Assembly (NCBI GenBank): GCA_002471345.1 | Contig: DKPS01000232.1 | Location: forward strand, 18,099 to 82,098 | Length of the DNA stretch: 64,000 nucleotides | Reading direction: 5' to 3' | Origin: Saprospiraceae bacterium UBA7328 | GTDB taxonomy: Bacteria > Bacteroidota > Bacteroidia > Chitinophagales > Saprospiraceae | Part shown: in pieces, positions 7,540 through 17,188 of the stretch | Position numbering within the stretch: the first letter of the stretch is position 1 | Layout: every line of letters starts with the position of its first letter | The notes under the pieces: generated by a model | Told to the model about the DNA's origin: nothing | The model's input: only the letters and a program-made list of their open reading frames with translations | Database searches by the model: none | Made by a program: the position numbers and the translations under genes

Positions 7540-9896
7540 TCGCTTACTAATATTCTAGGTCTAATTTTCAATAACCTTTTTGAGGCTAACCATACACTGC
7601 TTATTGTGAGCAAAATCACTACGGGAATAACGAGAAGGGTATAATTAAGATTGAAAACATATGGAAATTCTACGAGTCCACTTGCCGTCGTTAATGTGTC
7701 TAATGCCTTAGGAATAATATAAAGAGACAATGGCATTGCGATGAGTATTGCTAGAATTGCGATAATCACAGACTTAACAATCAGTGCTTTTTGTAGCTGA
7801 TATGGGGTCATTCCTATGGCTTTAAATATTCCCAAATTTCTTTGCCCTTCTCGAATACTTAATACGGTATCATTGAATACGGTTACAAAAAGCACTCCTA
7901 AAAACAAAAGAGAAACAAGGTTCACAACATCTTGAATTCCCTTAATGATTCCTTTGAGCACACCCAGCCTCTTTCGACTTTCAATGATAGTATATGCACT
8001 TCCATAATTGGTCAACAGTTCATCATAATAGGCAGGTATACTTTGGGTTTTTGCAAGTCGAATATGGTAGCTTCTTAATTTATACAATGGGTTAACCTCC
8101 GTAATAGCTTCGAGTCTAGCATAGAAGCCTCTACTGAGGTTTCCCAAGCTCTGATATAAACCAGTAATATTATAGGTAATTAATTGTCCTTCTAAAAAAA
8201 GCACAAGGGTATCTCCTATTTCTTTTCCCAATTCTTTGCTTGTGGTTACACCAATCGATATCTCATCTTCGAAGACAGGATGTCTTCCTTCTATACTAAT
8301 CACACCTAGTTTCTCAAGTTCATCGTCAAATATTATTCCGATGATGGTCTCTGGTGCTTTATCTTCTTTTGCAGGAATGCTCGCAGCATAAAAGTCTGTT
8401 TTGACCAACGATTTGATCCGATCATCATCTTCCAAATCTTCTTTAAGAAAGTCCTCTTCAATTCTTCCTGGATCAGTATTTTGTCGAATCACTAAGTCGC
8501 TGTCCAGAAATCCCCATGCCGGCCTATTCTCTTCTAAAAGTGACAAAGAATGAGTAGCATTAACAAACAAAGTTTGAACAAAAACAACAAACAATAAGCC
8601 TACTAATAATAGGGCTGATCGCTTCTTATTGGACATTAAATATCTAAGGCCAAGAAAAACAACAAGGTTAGATTTCGGTCTTAAAGTGAATATACTGAAT
8701 CGAGACCCTACAAATGACTTTTGAGGAGGGCCTCCATTTCGAATGGCTGTCACTGGTTGTATCTGAGTCGCTTTTCTAGAAGTCCATGCGGTGATTGCTG
8801 AAACCGCAAACAAAAAAGCGAAATAGGTTGCAATCGATGGAAGCAACAGCGACACTTCGAAATTAATAGCACCAATAGCGGCAATAAGAGATTTGAAGAC
8901 CATCTGGGTCATAAAATACCCACCAATAAGGCCAAAAGGTACGGCAATGGATGTAATCAGAAGGAACTGTAGAACATAAATGCTAACGATATTGCGATTG
9001 GTAAATCCTTGCGCCTTTAGAATCCCAATCATCTTGTAATCTGTTTTTATCGCACTATTGACTACAGATGACGTAATTATTAGAGTAATAATAATCCCGA
9101 ATATTGCAAACACAAATAAGATTCCACCTGTGATCTGATATACTATTTGAAATACTTGTTTAAACAAACTGTATAAGGTGCTAAAACCCTGGTATGAGTA
9201 TTGTGTATTGAACCTCGCCCACACCTTTTCGGTTTGATTGGGATTTTGCAATCTTATTCCAAGTGTTACAAATGATAAATCTTTAGTTGGGAATATCATT
9301 GCTAATCCTCCTGGGCCGAGCCAAGCAGGAGCAGGGTCAGAAAGACCATTGGAATGGTGAGCATCAACCGCGATTGCAGATATGATCAAAGGAAAGGTGC
9401 CATTATCCGTTGGGACTAAAATAGTGTCCCCTAAAACAAAATCAGTATTATTTCTCCAGTGATTAGGAATCCATATCTCTCCTGGGTGCGGATATTCCTT
9501 CTCTTCTCCTATAATAATATCAAGATTGTCATGATTTTGAGTATTCCCGTGGTGTTCTCTAAATTGTACTTGATTAATGAGCTCTTCTCCCTTGAACAAA
9601 AGCTTTTTCCGCAACCCTTTTTCTAATCTTGGGACAGATACACTTTCTACTTCTTCTTGTGCTTCAAACCAATTTTTGATCTCTTGAGGATTATGGATAT
9701 TCTTGTCGAATTCCATTACAATATGTGAGGCCTTTAGTTTCGCATAAAGGTTTTCGAAAGGTCTCTCCATTCCTAACCCAATACCAATTAAGGAAGAGAA
9801 TAAAAGAGCTGCCAATGCTATACACAATGCAACCAAGAGGGTTTGAACCTTTCTCCTTTTTATATTAGCCCATAAAATCAGTAGTATGCTCTTCAT
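7536..9896 (-). CDS. ABC transporter permease, FtsX/MacB-like with two repeats
   Basis: A 786-residue inner-membrane protein with an N-terminal membrane segment (about residues 16-40), a large periplasmic domain, and a trio of segments with the FtsX pattern around IIITLIITSSVVNSAIKTDYKMIGILKAQGFTNRNI. A second copy follows: a membrane segment, periplasmic domain, then VFNDTVLSIREGQRNLGIFKAIGMTPYQL and two further helices. This is the layout of LolC/MacB-type mechanotransmission or lipoprotein-release permeases. The ATPase gene ends 6 bases upstream. The cargo is not evident. Confidence 0.9.
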   Translation of the reverse strand: MKSILLILWANIKRRKVQTLLVALCIALAALLFSSLIGIGLGMERPFENLYAKLKASHIVMEFDKNIHNPQEIKNWFEAQEEVESVSVPRLEKGLRKKLLFKGEELINQVQFREHHGNTQNHDNLDIIIGEEKEYPHPGEIWIPNHWRNNTDFVLGDTILVPTDNGTFPLIISAIAVDAHHSNGLSDPAPAWLGPGGLAMIFPTKDLSFVTLGIRLQNPNQTEKVWARFNTQYSYQGFSTLYSLFKQVFQIVYQITGGILFVFAIFGIIITLIITSSVVNSAIKTDYKMIGILKAQGFTNRNIVSIYVLQFLLITSIAVPFGLIGGYFMTQMVFKSLIAAIGAINFEVSLLLPSIATYFAFLFAVSAITAWTSRKATQIQPVTAIRNGGPPQKSFVGSRFSIFTLRPKSNLVVFLGLRYLMSNKKRSALLLVGLLFVVFVQTLFVNATHSLSLLEENRPAWGFLDSDLVIRQNTDPGRIEEDFLKEDLEDDDRIKSLVKTDFYAASIPAKEDKAPETIIGIIFDDELEKLGVISIEGRHPVFEDEISIGVTTSKELGKEIGDTLVLFLEGQLITYNITGLYQSLGNLSRGFYARLEAITEVNPLYKLRSYHIRLAKTQSIPAYYDELLTNYGSAYTIIESRKRLGVLKGIIKGIQDVVNLVSLLFLGVLFVTVFNDTVLSIREGQRNLGIFKAIGMTPYQLQKALIVKSVIIAILAILIAMPLSLYIIPKALDTLTTASGLVEFPYVFNLNYTLLVIPVVILLTISSVWLASKRLLKIRPRILVSE

Positions 9897-9902
9897 TTCT
9901 AT

Positions 9903-10655
9903 CTACCAATCTTTTCCTGCTAACCATTTCAAAAGTTGAACTTCTTTTTCTTCGAACTTCAAGTCTTTATCAAACCTCAGATCATCTTCTATATGTCCAT
10001 CTCTTAGGAAGATAATTCTATTCGCCCTACAAGCAGATTTCACTTCATGTGTGACCATGACTATGCTCTGACCTTTATTGTTTAGTTCTGACAATATATC
10101 TAGCACAGCTTCCGAAGAAGAAGAGTTGAGATTTCCGGTTGGCTCATCTGCCATTACCAGATCTGGGTTGTTGATTATTGCTCTAGCCATTGAACATCTC
10201 TGCTGCTGACCTCCAGAAACTTCTGAAGGCAACCGATCTTTTAGGTCCTTGATCTTCATTTTTTGCATTAGATCCAATGCTCTGTCTTTAATCTGTTGCC
10301 TATCATTTTTAACTAGGTAGGCAGGAATTAAAATGTTTTCCAGAAAAGTAAGGTTGGGGACCAAGTTGAAGTCTTGAAAAACAAATCCTATATACTTCCG
10401 CCTAATCAATGTCATCATCTTTTCATCAAGAGTATGTACTGGTTTGTCTTCGAGCCATATCTCACCGCTACTCGGGACTTCTAGACCACTTAATAGATAA
10501 AGCAGAGTCGACTTTCCTGATCCAGAGCTTCCCATAATGACGGTGAAGTCTGATTTATAAAGTGTCAGGTTTATACCATTGATTACTGGCACTATTGTCT
10601 TTCCTGTATTGTAGCTTTTGTATAGCTCTTTTGATTGGAGAAGTGTCTCTTCCAT
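9903..10655 (-). CDS. ABC transporter ATP-binding protein (LolD/MacB family)
   Basis: A 250-residue ATPase with Walker A GSSGSGKST, Q-loop FVFQDFNLVPNLT, signature VSGGQQQRCSMARAI, Walker B LVMADEPTGNLN and the switch histidine in MVTHE. EPTGNL is the hallmark of the LolD/MacB/FtsE group. It is the first gene of a three-gene operon (ATPase, permease, serine-hydrolase-like protein) read leftwards. The probable start is the ATG at 10655. Confidence 0.95.
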   Translation of the reverse strand: MEETLLQSKELYKSYNTGKTIVPVINGINLTLYKSDFTVIMGSSGSGKSTLLYLLSGLEVPSSGEIWLEDKPVHTLDEKMMTLIRRKYIGFVFQDFNLVPNLTFLENILIPAYLVKNDRQQIKDRALDLMQKMKIKDLKDRLPSEVSGGQQQRCSMARAIINNPDLVMADEPTGNLNSSSSEAVLDILSELNNKGQSIVMVTHEVKSACRANRIIFLRDGHIEDDLRFDKDLKFEEKEVQLLKWLAGKDW

Positions 10656-10726
10656 TGTATTAATTGACGTTGTATTCTATTTCTTGAAAAGAATTAATCC
10701 ATGGATTCTTTGGATAAAAATGAATT

Positions 10727-12478
10727 CTATTTCATGGATAAATCCTCAGAAGCATCATAATGATATTCAAAACTTAAAAACCCAATTAACATTTCATCAA
10801 AAGAAAAGTCTCCCCAATAAACAGTCTTTTCTGGAGCAGGGTTAAAGGTGTTCTGTGAAGAGTTATCAAACACTGCATCTACATAAAGGACCGTTCTTGC
10901 TGGGATTGTCAAAGGTTCTTCAAATAGGTACCCTCTTTGCCAATTGAAGCTATAATTAGGGACATTGAGTAATACTTCTTTTTTTCCATCAGGGTAAAGT
11001 GCTGTAAACTTCATCGCCTTTCCTCTGAAATGCATATGAGGAAACAATGCATATAGTGTCGCATCATTTTCAAATAGATACTTAGCCTTGTTCTCATACC
11101 TTTTATCTCCAGGTGGAATTTTGATATTGGTATTATATGCACCTACCATGAGATATTCATTAGCTGGTTTTTGATTGGTGTAATAGATTCCTACAGTTGA
11201 TTTATCCTTTTGTGCTTTTCCATTCGTGGTATAGTGCATTTGGAAATGTAATCGAGAGCCTTTAGGAATAGCTCTGCCTGTATTCTCCGGAAATACTTCG
11301 GTAATTCCCCCTGGTGCCCAAGCTGCTAACAAACCATCTATCCATGGACTGCGGCGGTCTATTGGTTCTATGAATCCATCTGGATATATAACACTTACAA
11401 GTACGTGGTGCAAAACTTCTCTATTCCCAGGTAAAATCTGAAACCCTGTTGCCCAAATGTCCTCATCGATATTTATATCATGTTCTTGATACCTATAATC
11501 TATAATTCCATCAGCTGGCACACTTTCTTCATCTAGCTCAAAAACCAAATCTGGAACTCCCATATCCCACTCTGGAGCTATTGCTTGATATTTAGCAAGA
11601 GGGTCGCTATTTCCGTCTTTTTTCGCTCCTGCATCTATCCAGTGAACCAATGTCTGTAGCTCACTCGTGCTTAAGGAAAGATCATGACTAAATTCTCCAT
11701 AATTTGGATCAGCATGATATGGTGGCATTCTCTTGGTTTGTAAAACTTGACGCATCATTGCTGACCACCCTAATACCGTTTCATGGTTTTTCATCTGCCA
11801 TGGAGCTATTCCTCCTTCGACATGGCAAACCATACATTTTTCAATAAGAAGTGGAGCTATATCTTTTTCATAAGATATTGAACTGTATCCAGACGGGTCA
11901 CTTACCAAGTTAATTGCAGTGCCTTTACCTTTTATATAGTTTTCTGCTAAGACCTCTCCTCTGAGCTGTGCATTGAGAGCATCAGCTAAATAATTTTGAG
12001 TCTTGCTGTTTACCGGTCCACGATAAAGAATATCCCAAGTTCCTGGTTCTAGAACTATCGCTTCTGCCGTGCGATGTAATTGAAGAGCTTCTGCCACCAA
12101 TTGGGCCTTATCCTTGAGAATTGGAAAGTCGATATCATATTCTTTTGCTTCTACAGCAATGCTCTCTCTGGTGTCGTCAACATTTGAATTGATCATCAAA
12201 AACGTTATGTCTTTGTCTTCAAAATCCTTTCTCACCGATTTGATATCTTTTATTCCCTCTCTGACAAAAGGGCAATCATTTCCCTGAACATAAAGGACTA
12301 TGGCTTTCGCGTCTGTATAATAATAAAGCGTATGAAAGTCTCCATTTTGGTCTATCAGGCCAAAATCGGAAACATCGGCCTCCATATCAATAATTGGTTC
12401 CGGTACACTTTTACATGAAAAGAGCAAACAAGAGTAAAAAGCAAGAGCCGCCAAAAAAAATTTAGAAGTGTTGAGCAT
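10727..12478 (-). CDS. Lipoprotein fusing a redoxin domain, a CxxCH haem site and a PHM-like copper monooxygenase domain
   Basis: This 583-residue protein has a lipoprotein signal ending LLFSC (C22). Residues about 35-175 form a thioredoxin/peroxiredoxin-like domain with a lone cysteine in GNDCPFVRE (C69). Residues about 200-290 contain a single haem c-binding motif CMVCH (C215-H219) and resemble the planctomycete-type cytochrome c segment. Residues about 310-583 resemble peptidylglycine/ascorbate-dependent type II copper monooxygenases, with candidate copper ligands H357-H358, H411, H415 and H481-x-H483. This domain order is known in Bacteroidota and Planctomycetota without a settled function. 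It would sit in the periplasm or at the outer membrane. Confidence 0.85.
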   Translation of the reverse strand: MLNTSKFFLAALAFYSCLLFSCKSVPEPIIDMEADVSDFGLIDQNGDFHTLYYYTDAKAIVLYVQGNDCPFVREGIKDIKSVRKDFEDKDITFLMINSNVDDTRESIAVEAKEYDIDFPILKDKAQLVAEALQLHRTAEAIVLEPGTWDILYRGPVNSKTQNYLADALNAQLRGEVLAENYIKGKGTAINLVSDPSGYSSISYEKDIAPLLIEKCMVCHVEGGIAPWQMKNHETVLGWSAMMRQVLQTKRMPPYHADPNYGEFSHDLSLSTSELQTLVHWIDAGAKKDGNSDPLAKYQAIAPEWDMGVPDLVFELDEESVPADGIIDYRYQEHDINIDEDIWATGFQILPGNREVLHHVLVSVIYPDGFIEPIDRRSPWIDGLLAAWAPGGITEVFPENTGRAIPKGSRLHFQMHYTTNGKAQKDKSTVGIYYTNQKPANEYLMVGAYNTNIKIPPGDKRYENKAKYLFENDATLYALFPHMHFRGKAMKFTALYPDGKKEVLLNVPNYSFNWQRGYLFEEPLTIPARTVLYVDAVFDNSSQNTFNPAPEKTVYWGDFSFDEMLIGFLSFEYHYDASEDLSMK

Positions 12479-12560
12479 AAAGTGAAGGTTTTGTCAGATG
12501 AACTGGCATTAAAAATGTTGAAATTAATTGTTCTTCAATATCAAAGCTCGCTATATATCG

Positions 12561-12581
12561 TATAAGATATCATATCTTATA
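12561..12581. repeat. Perfect 10-bp inverted repeat with 1-base centre
   Basis: TATAAGATAT, then C, then ATATCTTATA: a flawless palindrome in the 291-base interval between two leftward genes, about 80 bases upstream of the redoxin fusion gene. It could be an operator or a weak A+T hairpin. No T-tract follows, so it is not a terminator. I see nothing else in this interval (12479-12769) beyond generally A+T-rich sequence. Confidence 0.5.
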
Positions 12582-12769
12582 GAGCATTCTAACCTGATTT
12601 TTATATAAGAATTTAATAACTCGAAATAGGAAATCCTGTGAATCCTCTTTTAGCCTGAAAGTATTATTGCTAAGGCACATAAATCCAGAATACAAATTTA
12701 GTGCATTTTTCAAGGCCTTAAATATTTGTGATGTCATAAAGCAACCCACAAAAGGAATAATATTGGGCT

Positions 12770-13156
12770 CTATTCTCGAAGCCTTTTCCTCTCGTGTATC
12801 CGAATCTTGGTTATAACGTACTCCCCATTCACACTTTCGCAGTAATAAAAGATGCGGTGATTCCCACTATTTGTGATCAGTTGGACTATGCCGTAGTAAG
12901 AGGTTTTGTCCTTAGAAAACCCTTTATGTAGAGTTTTTACTTTCTGTGGTGACACCTTTTTGAAGAACGTCTCCATTTTTTGTCGAGCAACAGAGGCTGA
13001 TAAATTAGCACTGCCCTCGCTACTTCTCAATTCCACAAATGTGGAATACTTCAAATTCATAAAACTTATTGGGGCAGCAGATATCTGTCCTAAAATGGAA
13101 ATACTAAACAGAATTCCTAATGTCAATAGAGATACACCACGATGATACTTATACAT
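12770..13156 (-). CDS. DUF4783-like secreted protein
   Basis: A 128-residue protein with a signal peptide (about residues 1-28). The body matches the DUF4783 pattern of Bacteroidota as I remember it: VELRSSEGS, then RQKMETFFKKVSP, HKGFSKDKTSYYGIVQL, HRIFYYCESVNGEYVITKIRI. These are small NTF2-like exported proteins of unknown role. Both flanking regions are gene-free, so it is probably transcribed alone. Confidence 0.75.
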   Translation of the reverse strand: MYKYHRGVSLLTLGILFSISILGQISAAPISFMNLKYSTFVELRSSEGSANLSASVARQKMETFFKKVSPQKVKTLHKGFSKDKTSYYGIVQLITNSGNHRIFYYCESVNGEYVITKIRIHERKRLRE

Positions 13157-13328
13157 TCTTAATTCGGTTATTTAGTTAATAAGTGTAGCAGTGTTTCGGT
13201 ATAGTCTGTTTTAGTACGGGTAACAAACATTATACCAATAGCCGATATTGCCCGTCTTGATATTTTAACATATGTGAGGTTATTATGCCTCTTCATTTTT
13301 GGCACCATTTAGGCTTTATGGTATCATA

Positions 13329-13359
13329 TTGACTTTGGCCCTTGCTTTAGATAGATTTG
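13329..13359 (+). promoter_or_regulatory. Bacteroidota-type promoter for the DUF4175 operon
   Basis: TTG at 13329-13331, a 20-base spacer, then TAGATTTG at 13352-13359, an exact TAnnTTTG. It lies about 70 bases before the chosen ATG. A second TTTG at 13334 is too close to serve. Confidence 0.5.
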
Positions 13360-13428
13360 TGTAACATAGAATTTCATTTTTTGCGTTAGCAATAAGTAGG
13401 ATTTTTGAAAAACACACAAAAGGAGAAA

Positions 13429-16400
13429 ATGGTCAATTCGAGCTATGATTTGTTGGTCCAGAAGTTAGACCAATTCATAAGAAAGTATTACCTGAATAAA
13501 GTTCTGAGAGGAGCTTTATTATGGGTTGCTCTAATTTTATTAGTCTTTGTCATTTTTAGCTTTTTTGAGTATCAATTCTATTTTTCTAAGGGTGTAAGAA
13601 AGGGTCTATTTGGTGCCTTTTTGTTGACATTTACAGCAGGCCTTGGGTTTTGGGTTCTAAAACCTTTATTGAAATACTTCAATCTCGGCAGTTTAATTAC
13701 TCATGAACAAGCCGCTAAGATTTTAGGTGACCACTTTCCAGATGTCAATGATAGACTGCTTAACATCCTACAGCTTAAATCCCAATCCGCTTCAACTGAA
13801 GAGCTTTCTCTTATAGAAGCAAGTATTAATCAAAAATCCGAAGGAATAAGGCTGGTGCCTTTCAGAAAGGCTATAGACCTAAAGGAAAACAGAAAGTATT
13901 TTAAATATGCCCTTCCTCCATTTCTCCTTTTAGTAGGGTTTCTTTTTATTGATGCTACAATTATTACAGATAGTACTTATAGGATCATAAATAATAGCCA
14001 AGAGTTTGAGCGAGAAGCTCCTTTCAGATATAATGTCCTTAATGAAAATCTCACCGCTGTTGAGTATGATGATTTTACACTTAGAGTAACTACAGATGGG
14101 GAAATCGTGCCAGATGAGATCTTTCTAGATTATTCAGGTTATCAATATCGGCTTCAAAAAGTCGGCGGAAATGAATTCATACATACATTTAATAATCTTC
14201 AAGAGGACACAAAGTTTAATCTGTTCTCAGGCGATGTCATTTCCACAGAGCTTACAATAGATGTTTTAGAGAAACCAAGCCTCTTGGATTATATGCTGGG
14301 GCTTACCTATCCTAAATACACAGAAAAACAAAAAGAAACTATCGCCAATATTGGTGATGTTATCATACCTGAAGGCACACAAATAGATTGGACCTTTAAT
14401 GCAAAGAACACGGATCAAATTTCCTTGAAATTTAATGACGGCACAAAAATAGATGCAAAAAGAAATTCGCAATCAGAATTTAGTCATAGAGCAAAATTTA
14501 GAAACAACACTCCTTATCTTCTTTCATTTAACAGTAAAATAGTTCCAAATGGAGACAGCTTGTCATTCTATATCAATGTGATAAAAGACAAGCACCCATC
14601 TATTTCAGTAGAACGTTTTCAGGATAGCATAGAAAATAACATTTTCTTTTTTGCCGGTAATGTGAGTGATGATTACGGCCTAAAGAATCTCAATTTCAAC
14701 TATGAAATACTAACCAAATATGGCTCAATTAGGTCGTCTCAAGAAAAATCTGTAAAAAGTGATCTTTCGAATAATGATCGCTTTGACTACATCTTTGACA
14801 TTAATGAAATCGCTTTAGAACCAGGAGAAGAGGTTAGATATTTCTTTGAAGTTTTTGATAATGATCAAGTCAATGGAAGCAAATCAAGTAAGTCTTCTAT
14901 TATGAAACATCGGAAGGCTACTATTGAAGAATTCAAAGAAGAAGAGCAAGCAAATGAAGAAAAGATCAATAAAGATTTGGATGAGTCGATTCAGGACATA
15001 GAAGAGATGCAACGTAAACTTCAAAAACTAAGAGAAGATTTATTACAGAAAAAAGAAATGGACTGGCAGGATAAAAAGAAAATGGAAGAACTCTTAGAAC
15101 AACAACAGGAGCTCCAGAAAAAACTTGAAGATGCCAAGCAAAAGAATGAGGAAAACCTCAAAAATCAAGAAGAATATCTTAAACTACCAGAAGAGGTCAG
15201 AGAAAAACAAGAGAGGCTGCAAGAGCTTTTTGAGGAAATGACCAGTGATAAGAGCAAAGAGCTAATGGAGAAGATCCAGGAGCTAATGGAAGAAATGAAT
15301 AAAGAACAATCTCTTCAATTACTCGATGAGATGCAACTTGAGCAAGAAAACATGGAAAAGCATGCAGAGCGGCTCAAAGAACTTTATAAGCAGCTAGAGG
15401 TAGAGAAGGAAATGAACGAATCTATTGAAGAATTAAATAAAATTGCAGAAGAGCTAGAAGAGCTATCAGAAGAGACCAAAGAAGAAAGCGCGAATAAAGA
15501 AGAGCTAGATGAAAAGCATGAAGAAATCAATAAAGATTTTGAAGAGCTAAAAGAGAAAATGGAAGAGCTAAAAGAAAAAAATGATGACTTAGAATATCCC
15601 AAACCAATGGAAGATGATGCTCCTGAGCAAATGGAAGAAATTAATGACGAGTTAAAAGAGTCTCAGGAACAATTACAAAAGGATCAAAAGAAACCTTCAT
15701 CACAAAAACAAAAGTCAGCAGCTGGAAAAATGAAGAAGATGGCGGAGGCTATGCAAGGAGATATGGAAGGCGGAGAAATGGAGCAAATGCAAGAAGACCT
15801 AGAAACACTAAGACAGCTTCTTGAAAATATAATTACCCTTTCTTTTGATCAAGAAAACATTGTCAATGATCTTAACAGGAGTAGAGTTAACACTCCAAAG
15901 TATACATCTCTCACACAAGAACAACTTAAAATAAAAGATGACTTCCAAATAGTAGAAGATAGTCTTCAAGAATTGAGTAAAAGGCAGGAAAAGATTGAAT
16001 CTTTTATTACCGAAAAAGTGAATGAGGTTAATTCTAACCTTGACAAATCTATGGTGAAGCTAGAAGCTCGAGAAAAAGCAGAGGCTCATCAGCACCAGAG
16101 GTTTTCGATGAAAAACCTTAATGACCTTGCCCTAATGCTTAGCGAGTCAATGGAACAAATGCAACAACAAATGTCCGGCATGATGCCAGGATCACAAATG
16201 TGCAAGAAGCCTGGACAAGGACAAGGCAAGAGCGGAAGAAAGCCAAGTGATAAAATATCTCAAGGTCAAAAAGGGCTGTCTAAAAACCTAAAAGAACTTC
16301 AAGAGAAAATGAAAAATGGCCAAAATGGCTCAGCTAAGGAGTTTGCAGAAGCCGCTGCTCAACAGGCTGCATTACGTAAAGCTTTACAAGAAATGATGAA

Positions 16401-16758
16401 GCAAAGGCAGGAAGAAGGCAAAGGGGCTTCTGGAGAACTTCAGGATATTATAAACAATATGGACAAACAGGAGGTTGATCTAGTCAATAAAAGATTAGAC
16501 AATGAGATGATGAAGAGGCAACAAGATATTTTGTCAAGACTTTTGGATGCTGAGAATGCAGAAAGACAAAGAGAGTTTGAAAACAAAAGAAAATCCAATG
16601 ACGGTGCAGATAAAAAAAGAAAATTACCACCATCCTTAGAAGAATATCTCAAAAAGAGAAATGCTGAGACTGACTTCTTTAAAAATACCTCACCAGAGTT
16701 AAATTCTTATTATCAACATTTGGTTGATGAATACTTCCGCGCTCTAAAAGCATCGTAA
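13429..16758 (+). CDS. DUF4175 family membrane protein with long coiled coil
   Basis: An approximately 1,109-residue protein. Three membrane segments lie near residues 28-50, 58-80 and 155-175. A beta-rich periplasmic region runs to about residue 490, and a very long Glu/Lys/Gln-rich coiled coil covers about residues 500-1000 (for example EEMQRKLQKLREDLLQKKEM). It ends near PPSLEEYLKKRN. This is the Bacteroidota DUF4175 layout; function is unknown. I chose the ATG at 13429, which has AGGAG five bases upstream, unusual for this phylum, over a TTG at 13405. An RsbW-like ATPase and ybeY follow closely, so the three probably form an operon. Confidence 0.85.
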   Translation: MVNSSYDLLVQKLDQFIRKYYLNKVLRGALLWVALILLVFVIFSFFEYQFYFSKGVRKGLFGAFLLTFTAGLGFWVLKPLLKYFNLGSLITHEQAAKILGDHFPDVNDRLLNILQLKSQSASTEELSLIEASINQKSEGIRLVPFRKAIDLKENRKYFKYALPPFLLLVGFLFIDATIITDSTYRIINNSQEFEREAPFRYNVLNENLTAVEYDDFTLRVTTDGEIVPDEIFLDYSGYQYRLQKVGGNEFIHTFNNLQEDTKFNLFSGDVISTELTIDVLEKPSLLDYMLGLTYPKYTEKQKETIANIGDVIIPEGTQIDWTFNAKNTDQISLKFNDGTKIDAKRNSQSEFSHRAKFRNNTPYLLSFNSKIVPNGDSLSFYINVIKDKHPSISVERFQDSIENNIFFFAGNVSDDYGLKNLNFNYEILTKYGSIRSSQEKSVKSDLSNNDRFDYIFDINEIALEPGEEVRYFFEVFDNDQVNGSKSSKSSIMKHRKATIEEFKEEEQANEEKINKDLDESIQDIEEMQRKLQKLREDLLQKKEMDWQDKKKMEELLEQQQELQKKLEDAKQKNEENLKNQEEYLKLPEEVREKQERLQELFEEMTSDKSKELMEKIQELMEEMNKEQSLQLLDEMQLEQENMEKHAERLKELYKQLEVEKEMNESIEELNKIAEELEELSEETKEESANKEELDEKHEEINKDFEELKEKMEELKEKNDDLEYPKPMEDDAPEQMEEINDELKESQEQLQKDQKKPSSQKQKSAAGKMKKMAEAMQGDMEGGEMEQMQEDLETLRQLLENIITLSFDQENIVNDLNRSRVNTPKYTSLTQEQLKIKDDFQIVEDSLQELSKRQEKIESFITEKVNEVNSNLDKSMVKLEAREKAEAHQHQRFSMKNLNDLALMLSESMEQMQQQMSGMMPGSQMCKKPGQGQGKSGRKPSDKISQGQKGLSKNLKELQEKMKNGQNGSAKEFAEAAAQQAALRKALQEMMKQRQEEGKGASGELQDIINNMDKQEVDLVNKRLDNEMMKRQQDILSRLLDAENAERQREFENKRKSNDGADKKRKLPPSLEEYLKKRNAETDFFKNTSPELNSYYQHLVDEYFRALKAS

Positions 16759-16780
16759 GTATAGGTAAACGAATAAAAGC

Positions 16781-17179
16781 ATGACCGAACTGTCACTAGC
16801 ACTTTCTTCTTGTATTACCAATGTAGTACAGGTAGAGCAATATGCAGAATCTCTCCAGAAGCACTATAGAATTAGCCTGGACAAATTTCCTGACATTTTA
16901 ATTAGCTTAACTGAAGCTGTAAACAATGCAATCATTCATGGCAACAATCAAGATCTAGAAAAACAAGTATTAATTCAATCTCAGAAAACTCAAAAGGGAC
17001 TGGTCATTATGGTGTCAGATGAAGGAACAGGGTTTAACCCCAAAAACCTCCCAGACCCTACTTGCCAAGAAAATATCTGTGAGTGCAGCGGCAGAGGTGT
17101 GTTTTTAATGAAAGAGCTCTGTGACAAGATTTCCTTTGATAACAATGGAAGTACTGTAAAGCTCTTTTTCGCCATTTGA
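16781..17179 (+). CDS. RsbW-like anti-sigma-type ATP-binding protein (HATPase_c)
   Basis: A 132-residue protein that is essentially one GHKL ATPase domain: N box LTEAVNNAIIHGN, G1 box VSDEGTGFNP and G2 box GRGVFLMKELCD. There is no histidine phosphotransfer domain. Single-domain forms such as RsbW and SpoIIAB act as serine kinases and anti-sigma factors in partner-switching. A PP2C-type RsbU-like phosphatase is encoded at 48.9-50.1 kb, a plausible but unproven partner. It sits 22 bases after the DUF4175 gene and just before ybeY. Confidence 0.88.
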   Translation: MTELSLALSSCITNVVQVEQYAESLQKHYRISLDKFPDILISLTEAVNNAIIHGNNQDLEKQVLIQSQKTQKGLVIMVSDEGTGFNPKNLPDPTCQENICECSGRGVFLMKELCDKISFDNNGSTVKLFFAI

Positions 17180-17188
17180 TATTAGTTG

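Noticed and set aside
15384-15602. Serine-rich open frame on the minus strand inside the DUF4175 gene
   Set aside because: It is the antisense of a Glu/Lys/Leu-rich coiled coil, which always reads as Ser/Phe-rich, and has no gene context.
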